A stretch of DNA of 64,000 nt from Halichondria panicea (GCF_963675165.1 NC_087377.1:1265501-1329500), one strand, 5' to 3'. Counted from the stretch's first letter, positions 18,700 through 33,435 are shown. The notes: a model not told the origin generated them from the sequence alone. Made by a program: numbers and translations.

Positions 18700-19356
18700 A
18701 TTATTATAATGAAGTTGATTGTTTCCCAGATGCTTGTTATCAATAATTATCAGCATACATGTACATGTACATGTAGGTCCTAGGTGTGTTTTTTTACGTC
18801 AAAATCAGTACAGCTTAATTGCTTTTTTAGTATTTATTTATATGCTAGCTGTACGTTTGGATCGACATCAAATGATATTTCGGTCTCCCTTATTCCATTA
18901 AATAATGTGTGAAAAATTGATTAACTATTATAGTGTGGGAAGTAGGGAGGAGGCACAGTGTACTGTAATAATGCTTTTCTAACTCCCTAAAAATTCTATT
19001 CACAAATTTTGAGACAGTTTGCTCAATATAATCTCAAAAGCCCAATGCTATGTCAACAGTTTATAACAAGAGAGCACAGTTAGCATACAAACAGCGTCAA
19101 ATACAACAAATACAAGTTTTGCTGTTTTGGATGCTTCCATTAGAGGGAGTGTTAGCAAACGTGCTGTACAAAGTTCATTCTAATCTTCACTGTCAGCTTT
19201 GAATCTGAGGCCTCAATTCACTTATTAGTTCTACTGCACGCTATAGCTGTACCTTAATTTGTAATTATTTCCCCCCCCACACACACAGCACACCCACACA
19301 CACACCCACACACACATACACACACCCCACACACACACACCCCACACAGCCTGTAC
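18700..19356. other. no gene seen; expected last exon of CFAP299 not found
   Basis: AT-rich sequence with short CA tracts near 19270-19345. The C-terminal exon of CFAP299 should lie on the minus strand below 19357; I could not find it by eye. Confidence 0.4.
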
Positions 19357-21230
19357 CTTTGGGTCAACGTTAATAATCTTTCTGTCTCGTTTATTCTTAA
19401 ACAGCAGACCTGAGGCGTTGTCTGCAATCACCTGTGTGTGCGTGCGTGGGGGGTGTGTGTGTGCGTGTTATATCAAACAAATACGAACAAAGTGTCCGTG
19501 TACAATAATCATGTCAACTAATTATGTACGACGAGACCAAAGGGAGCAACTGTATAATTGAGTAGTGCTATGGCGCCCTACAGACTAGGAGGGCACTCAC
19601 TAGTGGTGTTCCAAACACACGTTATAGGCTATCAAACTTCGCTGTGAAAATAAATTATGTTTTGAAAAAACACACACTTTAATTATTATAGCCCCACGCT
19701 TTCTTTTATAATTTGTGCTCGTTGATCTAAGTTATAGTTAGAACATGGGCATGAGGTATCTATGTGTTATAGTGTCCCAAAGCTCGAGGGCTTCTATTTA
19801 AACCTATTGGCTACTAGAAATGCACTAGCTTAGCAATAGTCAACCTATATAAACAGCCAACCTAGCAACTGCATCATTATTCTTTTGAAAACTAATATCT
19901 AAAGTTGACATCTCTGTGTCTCTACTAAATCTGTGGTCTCTATTCAAGTCAACCCTGTTCCTCCACCTCAGTTTGATGGACAAAATTATAGTCCTAGCTC
20001 CACCCACAAAACGAAAACATCCAGCTCCTCCCCCAGTTTTGCAGCAAACAAGCCCAGCACACTTCCCAAGAAACGAGCGACTCGTACTACTCTCACAAAG
20101 CGAAAGGAAGACACCTATAAGCTATAATTTGCAGCAAACAAGCCCAGTAAACGAGCGGCTCCTACTCTTGAACAAAGCGAAAGGAACTTTAGGAGAAGAA
20201 GCACTTCCATACATCCAGCTCCTCCCCCATGCAGCCTTGCAGCAAAAAAGCACAGCACACTGCCCAAAAAACGAGCGTCTCCTACTGCTTTCGAACAAAG
20301 CCAAAAAAAGAAACTAGAGCTTCTCTCTTTCATTCTAGTTCTGTTATTATAATTACTAGACAAAGCATCTACATGTAGCTACAATAATTTTTACATGTGT
20401 ATCTTCTTGTAAATCACAATACAATGTACAATGTTGTAGTTTGTAGCCCAGAGCAATCTATAGTACTAGTACTATAGCTCATAGTTCCCTGCTAAATACA
20501 CTCAAATGGAATCTAAGGACACCATAATATTATTGTAGCACTACCAAACAGCTACTAATAAAATAATTAGCTTTTTGAAATTGGACGTTCCCAACACAAG
20601 TTATAGCCCTTCAAAGAAAAACTACGAAAACATGACGACATGTAATTAATACATATTTTGGCAACCACCTCTTATATATTATACCCACGTACTTCATATT
20701 TCTCACACGTACCTGATAATTAGGAGTGGAGTTGGACGAGGAGAAGTTAGTGTCCCAGTTATAGAAGCTCAAGTCACTGTGTCTAGGGAGCAGCTTCTTC
20801 CGTGACGAGAATATGGGGTCAAAATCATCCACCTACAATTATCATGTACATGTATAATACCACATAGAAAGTTTTCGTATCAAACGAAAATTAAAACGAC
20901 GGAATTATTCTACTGCAAGAGATTCAATGCGTCACTATCCTAAGCTGTTGAGCTGTACTTAAAATACTAAATTGGTAGTTACGAAAATTACCCGCTATAC
21001 GGCAGTTAGATCATTGGGGTGAGGTATAATTTTATGTTATAAATACATGTTAGGATCAACCACCTTTATTACTGGTAGTACCTTGAGTCGATGTGCGTAG
21101 TCAATGTATCCTGATATCTCCTGACCCTTGGCATTCCTGTCCCAAATAAATATAATTGACTGTGTGTGTGGTGTGTGTGTGTGTGTGTGGGGTGGTGGTG
21201 TGTGTGTGTGTGTGTGTGTGGGGTGGTGGT

Positions 21231-21277
<47 letters not shown>

Positions 21278-23128
21278 GGGGATTGCTTATCATGTATTAA
21301 GAAGACTTACTGAAATTTTCCCGTTTCTGTTAGTCTCTTCCCTCTGAGCCAGCCCCTCCAGGAACACTGATCCTTGCAGGTCCTTCCCAGCACTGCACAA
21401 CACTCTGTACCATGGGGGGACACTAGGTCAGCACAACACTCTGTACCATGGGGGGGACACTAGGTCAGCACAACACTCTGTACCATGGGGGGGACACTAG
21501 GTCAGCACAACACTCTGTACCATGGGGGGACACTAGGTCAGCACAACACTCTGTACCATGGGGGGGACACTAGGTCAGCACAACACTCTGTACCATGGGG
21601 GGGACACTAGGTCAGCACAACACTCTGTACCATGGGGGGGACACTAGGTCAGCACAACACTCTGTACCATGGGGGACACACTAGGTCAGCACAACACTCT
21701 GTACCATGGGGGGACACTAGGTCAGCACAACACTCTGTACCATGGGGGGGACACTAGGTCAGCACAACACTCTGTACCATGGGGGGACACTAGGTCAGCA
21801 CAACACTCTGTACCATGGGGGGGACACTAGGTCAGCACAACACTCTGTACCATGGGGGGACACTAGGTCAGCACAACACTCTGTACCATGGGGGGGACAC
21901 TAGGTCAGCACAACACTCTGTACCATGGGGGGGACACTAGGTCAGCACAACACTCTGTACCATGGGGGGACACTAGGTCAGCACAACACTCTGTACCATG
22001 GGGGGACACTAGGTCAGCACAACACTCTGTACCATGGGGGACACTAGGTCAGCACAACACTCTGTACCATGGGGGGGACACTAGGTCAGCACAACACTCT
22101 GTACCATGGGGGGGACACTAGGTCAGCACAACACTCTGTACCATGGGGGGACACTAGGTCAGCACAACACTCTGTACCATGGGGGGACACTAGGTCAGCA
22201 CAACACTCTGTACCATGGGGGGGACACTAGGTCAGCACAACACTCTGTACCATGGGGGGGACACTAGGTCAGCACAACACTCTGTACCATGGGGGGACAC
22301 TAGGTCAGCACAACACTCTGTACCATGGGGGGGACACTAGGTCAGCACAACACTCTGTACCATGGGGGGGACACTAGGTCAGCACAACACTCTGTACCAT
22401 GGGGGACACACTAGGTCAGCACAACACTCTGTACCATGGGGGGACACTAGGTCAGCACAACACTCTGTACCATGGGGGGGACACTAGGTCAGCACAACAC
22501 TCTGTACCATGGGGGGACACTAGGTCAGCACAACACTCTGTACCATGGGGGGGACACTAGGTCAGCACAACACTCTGTACCATGGGGGGACACTAGGTCA
22601 GCACAACACTCTGTACCATGGGGGGGACACTAGGTCAGCACAACACTCTGTACCATGGGGGGGACACTAGGTCAGCACAACACTCTGTACCATGGGGGGA
22701 CACTAGGTCAGCACAACACTCTGTACCATGGGGGGACACTAGGTCAGCACAACACTCTGTACCATGGGGGGACACTAGGTCAGCAGCGATAAATTAATCT
22801 GTTTGCAATCGCATACTTACAATCAGTTCAGTATAATAGATTCTTTTGCAATCGCATATACAAACAAGTCTTGTACAGTTTGTAGCTAAGAATCATTGTC
22901 CATAATATTACATCTAAGCAATAGGGTAGCGTTAATGTGACAAATACACACCCACCCCCCACACACACTACATCCACCCACACACACCACCCACACACCT
23001 CAGCTGGTCTCGACGTGCTAGCTTACTGGCTGCAGCCGCTTCTTTCCTGAGCTCAAAGTCTTCTCTCTTGAGCACTTCCCCTGATCCACGATATCCTAGC
23101 TCCACTAGCTGACGTGCCAGTTCCTCAT

Positions 23129-23175
<47 letters not shown>

Positions 23176-23193
23176 AGTGTGGTGTGTGTGGGT

Positions 23194-23224
<31 letters not shown>

Positions 23225-23458
23225 GAGTGTGGTGTGTGAGTGTGTGGAGTGTGGTGTGTGAGTGTGTGTGTGTGTGTGAGTGTGTGTGTGTGTGCGTGTG
23301 TGTGAGTGTGTGGGTGGGTGAAAAAAAACCCCACTATTACAATAGTCTTAAACTAGATTTTATACGTATAATTATATACCCACCCACCCAGTGGTGCTGG
23401 TTACATTTACTATAGGATGTGTGTGTGTGTGTGTGTGTGTGTGAGTGGGTGTGTGAGT

Positions 23459-23496
<38 letters not shown>

Positions 23497-23852
23497 AGTG
23501 GAATGCAAACCACCAACTACGTAATACCGTAAAAATTACAAGCCACTGCAGATTAGTCTCGCGAGCAGCCGTCGAAGGGGGAAGGACGTCCTTTCCCCTT
23601 CGACGGCTGCTCGCGAGACTAACTGCAGATGTGTTTCTACTCGATATTTCGTAATAAGTGTGTGGGGGTTGGAGGTCACCGTCGCCCCCCACAGTCAATC
23701 AACCCTACCCCCACCTCGAGCTATAACCTCACCTCCAGGTAGAACAGATCAGTTGGTGTTATTTGAGAGTCCAGGTAATCCTCATACGTGGCATACTCGG
23801 TGACTATAGTGTCTGCAGCGCTGTTACTAGCTTCCTCACCAGTAGCCGCCAT
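19357..23852 (-). CDS. CFAP299: cilia- and flagella-associated protein 299 (C4orf22 orthologue)
   Basis: Six exons in consistent phase: 23852-23733 (ATG start, [20 protein letters not shown] then [20 protein letters not shown]), 23129-22999 ([20 protein letters not shown] then KREDFELRK), 21392-21311 ([20 protein letters not shown]), 21159-21082 ([20 protein letters not shown] then YAHRLK), 20832-20713 ([33 protein letters not shown]) and 19431-19357 ([20 protein letters not shown] then NVDPK). Blocks such as [25 protein letters not shown] and [11 protein letters not shown] are hallmarks of the CFAP299 family, about 230 residues in vertebrates and associated with cilia and spermatogenesis. 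About 30 C-terminal residues are missing. Three acceptors are formed directly by CA microsatellites, and a 1.4-kb satellite lies in the second intron. The start faces the plus-strand gene at 24174. Confidence 0.93.
19980..20320 (+). other. degenerate Lys/Arg-Pro repeat sequence, coding status unclear
   Basis: Three imperfect repeats around (C/T)TGCAGCAAACAAGCCCAG.A...AACGAGCG, translating across frames as [21 protein letters not shown] units. Similar composition to 6430-6680. Lies in an intron of CFAP299 on the opposite strand. More likely a decayed repeat than a gene. Confidence 0.3.
20976..21002. mobile_element. MITE end fragment, CCGTATAGCGGG family
   Basis: An isolated terminus, the complement of GCCGTATAGCGGGTAATTTT, inside a CFAP299 intron. 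Confidence 0.5.
21390..22786. repeat. 36-bp tandem satellite, about 38 copies
   Basis: Unit CAGCACAACACTCTGTACCA-TG(G)5-7ACACTAGGT, varying mainly in G-run length. Two units contain an extra AC (at 21671 and 22391). It lies in the CFAP299 intron between exons 22999 and 21392; its edge abuts the 21392 exon acceptor. Confidence 0.92.
23130..23310. repeat. (TG)n microsatellite at a splice acceptor
   Basis: A long TG tract whose complement, (CA)nG, forms the 3' splice site of the CFAP299 exon ending at 23129. Another TG tract follows at 23417-23494. Confidence 0.85.
23316..23430. repeat. dispersed repeat ending in (TG)n, copy 2
   Basis: AAAACCCCACTATTACAATA then GTCTTAAACTAGATTTTATA; matches 13310-13400 and about 44400-44470. 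Confidence 0.6.
23554..23621. mobile_element. micro-palindrome, TAGTCTCGCGAG subfamily, 68 bp
   Basis: A near-perfect 34+34-bp palindrome starting TAGTCTCGCGAGCAGCCGTC, with one mismatch between arms. It is flanked by a perfect 9-bp target duplication ACTGCAGAT at 23545-23553 and 23622-23630. Confidence 0.88.
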
Positions 23853-24173
23853 CTTTTACAGTTCAGAAAGCTGGCGTTGTCATAGCAGTGGTAAGGGTCT
23901 TGTGTGTTTGTATCGGGTAAAGAGCGGCAGATTAATAATTGCATTATTGACGTCCACTATAATTAAATGGCCACCCAGACCCAACATTAACAACTAATAC
24001 TGCTCCTGCTCTGTATCGTGGCTTCCCTGTTTAGCACAAGCACTGGTATAATAATAAAAAGTGTTGTGTCTGATATTATTCTGGAGCTGTAATGCATTCA
24101 ATTTATATGCAACGTTACAATGTTCGATAACAAACGTGTTTTATACTTTAATACGTGTTTTTTTGTACTGCAG
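23853..24173. promoter_or_regulatory. candidate divergent promoter region
   Basis: About 320 bp between the CFAP299 start codon (minus) and the first recognised coding exon of the plus-strand gene. No clear TATA or other core element is seen. The GTG-initiated hydrophobic reading frame at its edge is antisense to CFAP299 exon 1. Confidence 0.35.
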
Positions 24174-24688
24174 GTAGCGATGACAACCATGTGTGGCTTC
24201 TCGGAGAGGACTCAGGTTACCATGACAACTACGATACTATCTACTCGTCATGTGACACAACTAGCATCGTAGCACTGACAAAGGTACGTCAGCTTGACTA
24301 TTATTATTATATATAAATCACCCGAACCCTAACTCATTACTAATATTTTAAATATACTCTTTAATATTAAATTTTGATAGGCCTTTCAAAGAGCTACAAA
24401 ACACATTCTTTAGATTTGTAATTGGACAATCCTAACTCAAGTTATCGATCATCAAAGATCAAAGAAAAATATTATGTCTAGAAAATACTTGGGTATGAAG
24501 GAAACCGTATGTATGACTAATTTTACCCTTCATCTCAGGACAGACTACATGTTGACTACTACACTGCTGTGGAACAGCTGAGAATGATTAGATTCAACTT
24601 CCCTCTAGCGGTTGATTTTGTGGTCACTCGAATGATTAACGAGGAACAACAGGACGAAGTCTTCGTGACCGTACATGAAGGTACGTAT

Positions 24689-24725
<37 letters not shown>

Positions 24726-25866
24726 TGAGATGTGTGTGGGTGTGTGAGGTGTGAGGTGTGAGATGTGTGTGGGTGTGTTGTGTGTGTTGTGTGTGTGAGG
24801 TGTGAGATGTGTGTGTGTGTGTGTTGTGTGTGTGCGATGTGGGTGTGTGTGTGTGTGTGAGGTGTGAGATGTGTGTGGGTGTGTGAGGTGTGAGGTGTGA
24901 GATGTGTGTGGGTGTGTTGTGTGTGTTGTGTGTGTGAGGTGTGAGATGTGTGTGTGTGTGTGTTGTGTGTGTGCGATGTGGGTGTGTGTGTGCGGTGTGC
25001 GATGTGGGTGTGTGTGTAAAATATAGATTAATCATGGCTGTTCAAATAATTATTATGCTTTATTTAACACTGATGGGTCCTCTGTAATTTGATAGTAGAG
25101 TTTAGATTTTGTAAAAGCCATTCTCTAAATTTACTAACGGAACTAAAGTTATGGCCGTTCAAAGATGCATGCCTATAGTTAACGCTGTGATTTCCCACAA
25201 GTGTAGTTTTTTTTAGGGTGGGGGGGAAGTGTCCCCTTTAGTAGTACTGTCCCTACAATGCTCACACTAATCATTGTTGACCTCCCTAAACACACACACA
25301 CACACTATCAATCCACACTCCCCACCACCCACACACACACAGGTTATATGAGCATCAACAGATTTGGCAACTTCACGATCTTCCCCATCTCCATGGGCAA
25401 ATCCTCTAGCCTCATCATGATCTCCAACCTTGCTTGTACCACTCCCGCCCACACCACACACATACTCTGTGTCAATGTAATCAAAGGAACGCAAAAAATA
25501 TGCAAGGACGATATTCCACCTGGTTCCCACGGTTACTCGGACATCCGCCCACGTTTGCAACTTGTTTATATAGTGACACCGGATCAAAAGACGATTTTGA
25601 AATTCAACGTTAGCGATGATTGTCTTGTATTGATATCTAAGAAGTCTGGAAATGACTACGGTAGTGCCATGTGGTTTTCTTATAATAATGGTTTGACATT
25701 ATTTCTGAGTAATGGACTGGCTTTGAATGCTGTTGATCTAGAGGCTACTGGAACATTGGGTGGGGAAGATGTCGGCACTGTACACTATAGCTTTGTGTCA
25801 CAACTATACAGTCAGGCAAGCCAGCTGGGAGGATCTAGCAAACTATACTTACATGGCCTATCATGA
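24174..25866 (+). CDS. conserved-looking three-exon gene, family not recognised
   Basis: Exons 24174-24283, 24539-24680 and 25343-25866 (TGA stop) join in phase 1-0-1 with good GT-AG borders. The third acceptor is again CACACACAG. The protein begins (G)SDDNHVWLLGEDSGYHDNYD and continues DRLHVDYYTAVEQLRMIRFN, FPLAVDFVVTRMINEEQQDE, GYMSINRFGNFTIFPISMGK and ILKFNVSDDCLVLISKKSGN. It is globular, about 258 residues, with no transmembrane segment or signal in these exons. The initiator codon is not in them: the ATGs at the start of exon 24174 are out of frame, so an upstream exon must exist in or before 23853-24173. An AATAAA signal lies at 25887-25892. I do not recognise the family and assign no function. 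Confidence 0.72.
24692..25017. repeat. TG-rich microsatellite in intron
   Basis: (TG)n broken by TGAGGTGTGAGATG and TTGTG motifs, with an internal duplication of about 180 bp (24720-24840 resembles 24860-24970). Confidence 0.8.
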
Positions 25867-26181
25867 CCATACGAAATGATGTCATGAATAAAGTATTCCG
25901 TGGTCGGATTTATCTAGTAATGGTACAGAGACTATTCCAAGCCCGAATGGCTACAGTATCGTCCGTCCAATCAGCTTGCAGTATTGTCAGATGGACTTTG
26001 CATATGCTTTAGTTACATACAAGAGGGAAAAAGACAATTTCCTTAGAACAGGTGTCGCTTATATTAAGTCTTATTTTTGAATTTTGCTGTTCATTAATTT
26101 TGCTATAATTATGTACGTATGTTATTGCCCAGCCAGAGTGCAACATGCCATATTATGTTGCCGAGGGCATTATGTCATCCC

Positions 26182-26402
26182 ATAGATACTATGAATTACT
26201 GTAATTTATAGTATCTATGGTCATCCAGTGCAATATATGGCATGTTGCACGAGGGCGCCTGGTCAAGTTCCAATGTAGCACTCGTCCAGCTGAGTCAGCT
26301 TTTATAGCATCATAATGATATTCATGGGTAATACACCTTGGGCGGACCTTGTGCGGGCAATTACCGGTCCAACGAGTGCTACATTGGAAATTGACCAGGC
26401 GT
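26182..26402. repeat. inverted-repeat elements 26182-26221 and 26253-26402
   Basis: CCATAGATACTAT...ATAGTATCTATGG forms a 40-bp hairpin. Then GCGCCTGGTCAAGTTCCAAT...GTAGCACTCGT and its complement at 26371-26402 define a 150-bp MITE-like unit. Confidence 0.65.
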
Positions 26403-26445
26403 TCTTTCAGATAACGAACGGCTGGTCTCGAGGCTAACTCTAGAA

Positions 26446-26486
26446 TAGCCTCGAGACCAGCCGTTTGTTATCTGGTCTCGAGGCTA
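26446..26486. mobile_element. micro-palindrome, TAGCCTCGA family, 41 bp
   Basis: TAGCCTCGAGACCAGC...GCTGGTCTCGAGGCTA-type unit, with perfect 9-bp direct repeats ACTCTAGAA at 26437-26445 and 26487-26495. The left repeat itself directly follows the right end (GGTCTCGAGGCTA) of an adjoining copy. Confidence 0.8.
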
Positions 26487-26548
26487 ACTCTAGAAGCGGC
26501 TCTTTTTGGTGTTACTAAGACAGTGGTGTTATGTTGCTATGCCCTCAG

Positions 26549-26682
26549 GATATAAACTAGTTATAACACGTCCACTCGGGATGCATGGCATATATTGCAC
26601 TCAGCCCTCGGGGCTTACGCCCTCGTGCTTCAGTGCAATATATTCCATACATGTCATCCCTTGTGCCCGTGTTATAACTATA
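26549..26682. repeat. hairpin repeat, reverse copy of 6115-6242
   Basis: CTAGTTATAACACGTCCACT...GTGTTATAACTA with inner TATATTGCACT/AGTGCAATATA; reverse complement of the 6.1-kb copy. Confidence 0.6.
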
Positions 26683-27335
26683 GATCTAACATATTCTGAA
26701 AGAAATACGTAAACAAGATGCAGGCAAAGCTTTATGTTTTTGGTAAACAGTGCATTGAACCGACTTTTCGTGATAATCTGCATATTCCTCTAGCTGGCAG
26801 TATGCGGCCTGGAATCGAGGATATACTAGACAAGATTAATTTTAACGCGCATGTGCAGTATAATTGTGAGAGCACGTATAAAAGTAGTGAATGTAGCCTA
26901 GGATACTTTCATACTGAGTTGCAAGAAGCATTAGTCCATGATGAGTTATATATGTAGGTAGCATGTTTTTCAGTAATGGTGTGAGGGGGGAATAACTGAC
27001 TGATTAATAAAGCTATTGATTCCATGCTTTTCCTCTGAGTAATTGTAAGCTACCACAGTTATGTAGGTATCATGTTTTTCAGTAATGGTGTGAGGGGGGA
27101 ATAACTGACTGGCCTACTCATAATTAACTCACACCTTTCGTCCCTAATTGTTATAGTTACCACAGTTATGTGGGGAATACTGACTGGCCACTATTATGAG
27201 CCAATATCAGCTGCACACTGACTAATAAGACATAATTATAACAAGCCAGCTGTGAGCTAGAGAATCAGAGACATCAATTAATATGTTATGGATTCTAGCC
27301 GTGAGTGGTAATAATTCTTCATTTCGTGCCCTCAG

Positions 27336-30714
<3,379 letters not shown>

Positions 30715-31698
30715 CTGAAAGTAGTGAACTTTTAATAAGAGGCATTGCAAATTGCAATTGACTGTATAATTATAGCTGTTAGTGATAGCAAACTTCTATT
30801 ATTTTTTTAAGTTTAGACGATGAGAATTTTGTTCCTCATTTTTTCACAAACTATTTTCAAAAGCAAACTCTTCGGCTGATTTTTTACAATTAAATTTTAA
30901 TGAATGTATATACAGCGCGTATTATGGTTTTAGCCAATAAATGATCGATTTCACACAATTTAAATGACATGTACCAATACAAAATAATAGTTTATTCTAC
31001 TGTTCACACAAATAGAAATATAAGTGCCTCGAAAATTTCGCGCTATACAAGCATATGTAAGATCTAGTGTTTATTTAATACCTCTTTCTTGAGGTTTGCG
31101 GAAAGTATATAATTTGCTTTCCGGCAATGCCTATATCTTTCGTTTCCAAAATTCTCAGTAACATACTGTAGTAGACTTGTTCACTATCTGGAACTCCAGC
31201 CTGCACTTAGCTCATGGGACTCCATGCAGTTACTGCGTACTGGCTGGGACTCCAGCTCACGCAATTTGATACCGCGTACTGGCTAGGAACTCATAGCTGA
31301 GACACCAGTTAAAGGTCAGGACGCCAGCTGAACTCCTTTTTTACTTTTATTTTAGTTGGACATCTAGAAACTATGTGTATTGCCAGCTCACGCAAATGTA
31401 GGAAAACAAGTATATAGCTGTTATACCTAAAGCAATTAATCCCTTCCCGGCCCTTTTGATACAATGCCTTGCCATCACTCGTAAATGTATTTTTTTATTG
31501 TTGTGAAGTCCTATTGCTACAATGGTCTAACTAGGTAGATGGTTCAAGTATTGTTAAGGAAGTGCAAGCTATTAATTATTATAAGCAGCAGAATTCTTAC
31601 ACCGACAGTAAAACTTAAGGTTTGTCTTTCTGGTGATTATAGACATGCAAAGCTATGCATAGCAGACTATATGCAAGCAAAGTCAGCAGCCCTGCCCT
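30715..31698. other. 3' flank of the SRCR gene, no gene seen
   Basis: AT-rich sequence. 31019-31048 is a lone MITE terminus (GTGCCTCGAAAATTTCGCGC) and 31190-31310 holds a loose repeat of GGGACTCCAGCTCACG. Confidence 0.4.
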
Positions 31699-31726
31699 TA
31701 GCCTCGAGGGGCTGGAGTCGAGGCTA
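31699..31726. mobile_element. micro-palindrome, TAGCCTCGA family, 28 bp
   Basis: TAGCCTCGAGGGGCTGGAGT-CGAGGCTA flanked by 8-bp repeats CCTGCCCT at 31691-31698 and 31727-31734. The shortest copy seen. Confidence 0.7.
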
Positions 31727-31874
31727 CCTGCCCTCAAATGTGTTTGTTTGGTAAAGATCATTAATCACACAGATGAATAATAATTATGATAAATAATGTT
31801 TATTATAGCAACAAAGAAAGAGTCAATGACTTTTATGAGCAAAATGCATAATTATGGATTCGCTAGTTAAAGGT

Positions 31875-31932
31875 TAGCCTCGATTCAAGGCCGATTAAAA
31901 TACGTATTTTAATCGGCCTTGAATCGAGGCTA
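31875..31932. mobile_element. micro-palindrome, TAGCCTCGA family, 58 bp, perfect
   Basis: A perfect 29+29-bp palindrome (TAGCCTCGATTCAAGGCCGA...) with perfect 9-bp target duplication GTTAAAGGT at 31866-31874 and 31933-31941. Confidence 0.9.
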
Positions 31933-31977
31933 GTTAAAGGTGAATTAGTCATTGCATGTGAGGGGGCGCTATCCCAA

Positions 31978-33435
31978 CTCGTACTTCTTGTCCAGTGCGG
32001 CGTACGCCTACAGAGTATTGTGGAGCAGCTGGTCATAATATCTCAGATCCTTCACAGAGGGAGGGAGTTTGGGAATGGTGGCCAACTTTGTTATAAATGT
32101 TCTGAGTTTGCAGCTTAGCTCTTGGTGAAACCCCCTCCTCATCTGTTAGCTGATATCTGTACAATAATTATGAACAGTGATACGATCTTGTTAAAGTACC
32201 GTATATAGTGGGTTGTTTTCGTACGGTAGGAATTTTCGTATCTTTCGTATTGAAAATCATTATACGAAAATTGAAATTGCAATACATTCAACGTCACTAT
32301 CTTGAGCTGAGTGTACGAATATAAAATACGAATGGGTATATAGTCTGTACGAAAATTTTGCACCAACAAAAATTACCTGCTATACGGTATGCAGCATATA
32401 ATTATGGATCTAATTTCAATGATTTTGAAAGCTTAGAAAGAGACCTTTCAAATGGTGCCATCAAAGTTCAGATAAAAGTATTTGCCAATTTTCCCATACT
32501 ATGGATAATAATAGCCCATGGATCCAAGGGAGAAAAATGACAAATTATGGCCCCGACTAATAAAAATGTTGATATTGATACTCGAGTTACGGCTGTTTAG
32601 ATATAATGTTCAACTACTAAAATAGTCTATATAATACTATTCAACCATAATTTTAGATATTCCTAACTCAAGTTATGGACCATCACAATAATTAAGATAG
32701 CTACTAAAGCACTCCCTCCACACACACACTCACTTTAGGCACAAACAGAAGATGATTTTTTCTCGTCATCAAACAAGAAATGGGAATGGAAGTCAGTGAG
32801 GCGGTCCTCATCCGTGGGAAACTTCTGTTCCCTTGTGAAGACATTATTCTGACACAGCTTCTCTACACGTGTGTGTTAAAACTGTGTGTGGGGGAGCATG
32901 TTTATAAGATGCTCAACAATGGGAGATATTAATATTGAGTTGAATCAAAAGCTTGTAATAAGTAAATAGTGCATTCTGTAGCTATTGGAGAGGACTATAT
33001 ATCACACGCCTGACAACTACACCACCACAATAATTATTACCTCACATTATACTTGCACCATTTGATAGCTCTTTCAAAGAGCTACAAAATGCATTCTTTA
33101 GAATTGTATAGGACAATCTCAACTCAAGTTATTGCCAATCAAAGATAGCTTCTGAAATAGTAATGTCTCGTATAATTATTTCATTAAATCACCTTTCCCC
33201 TGAGCTCAATGTCTGGTTCTAGACTGAGTGTTAGTAGTCGCTGGTCAATATTCTGTTCAGCGCTGGATATCTGACCACCGATAACTGTACGAGGAAAATA
33301 AATAAGACATTCTTTTATAGAGATGATTGATACTAGGTGCATGCAGAATACAATGGCTGGTAGATCTAGACCTTTCTGTACAGGATGCTGTACTCGTGGT
33401 AGCTCTTTATGACAGGAAAGACTTGTGTTGTTGAG
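31978..33435 (-). pseudogene. exon remnants of an unrecognised gene
   Basis: Four coding-like blocks in minus order: around 33375-33430 (FPVIKSYHEYSILYRK), exon 33284-33193 (IGGQISSAEQNIDQRLLTLS then LEPDIELRGK, good borders), 32872-32755 (KLCQNNVFTREQKFPTDEDR then LTDFHSHFLFDDEKK, running into TAA) and 32157-31978 (LATIPKLPPSVKDLRYYDQL then LHNTL-stop-AYAALDKKYEL). The last block has a one-base insertion and an in-frame TAG, so at least this copy is damaged. I cannot name the family. The gene may be alive elsewhere in the genome. Confidence 0.45.
32197..32389. mobile_element. MITE, CCGTATAGCGGG family (diverged)
   Basis: TACCGTATATAGTGGG at the left and CCTGCTATACGGTA at the right with matching subterminal AATTTTCGTA motifs. 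Confidence 0.65.

Noticed and set aside
21390..22786. Regular 36-bp direct repeats that resemble a CRISPR array
   Set aside because: There are no unique spacers; the repeats are contiguous, differ only in G-run length and lie in an intron of an animal gene.
23788..23892. Signal-peptide-like frame ([19 protein letters not shown]) leading into the gene at 24174
   Set aside because: It begins at GTG with a stop just upstream, has no ATG, and is exactly antisense to CFAP299 exon 1. The hydrophobicity reflects the codons of the real exon on the other strand.
26718..26957. 79-codon frame MQAKLYVFGKQCIEPTFRD...
   Set aside because: Adjacent to a dispersed hairpin repeat, with no domain, splice partner or conservation visible. 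Too weak to call.
27283..27300. MLWILA followed by GTGAGTGG as a signal-peptide exon for the SRCR gene
   Set aside because: It would need a 35-bp intron, and its phase 0 end does not fit the phase 1 acceptor at 27336.
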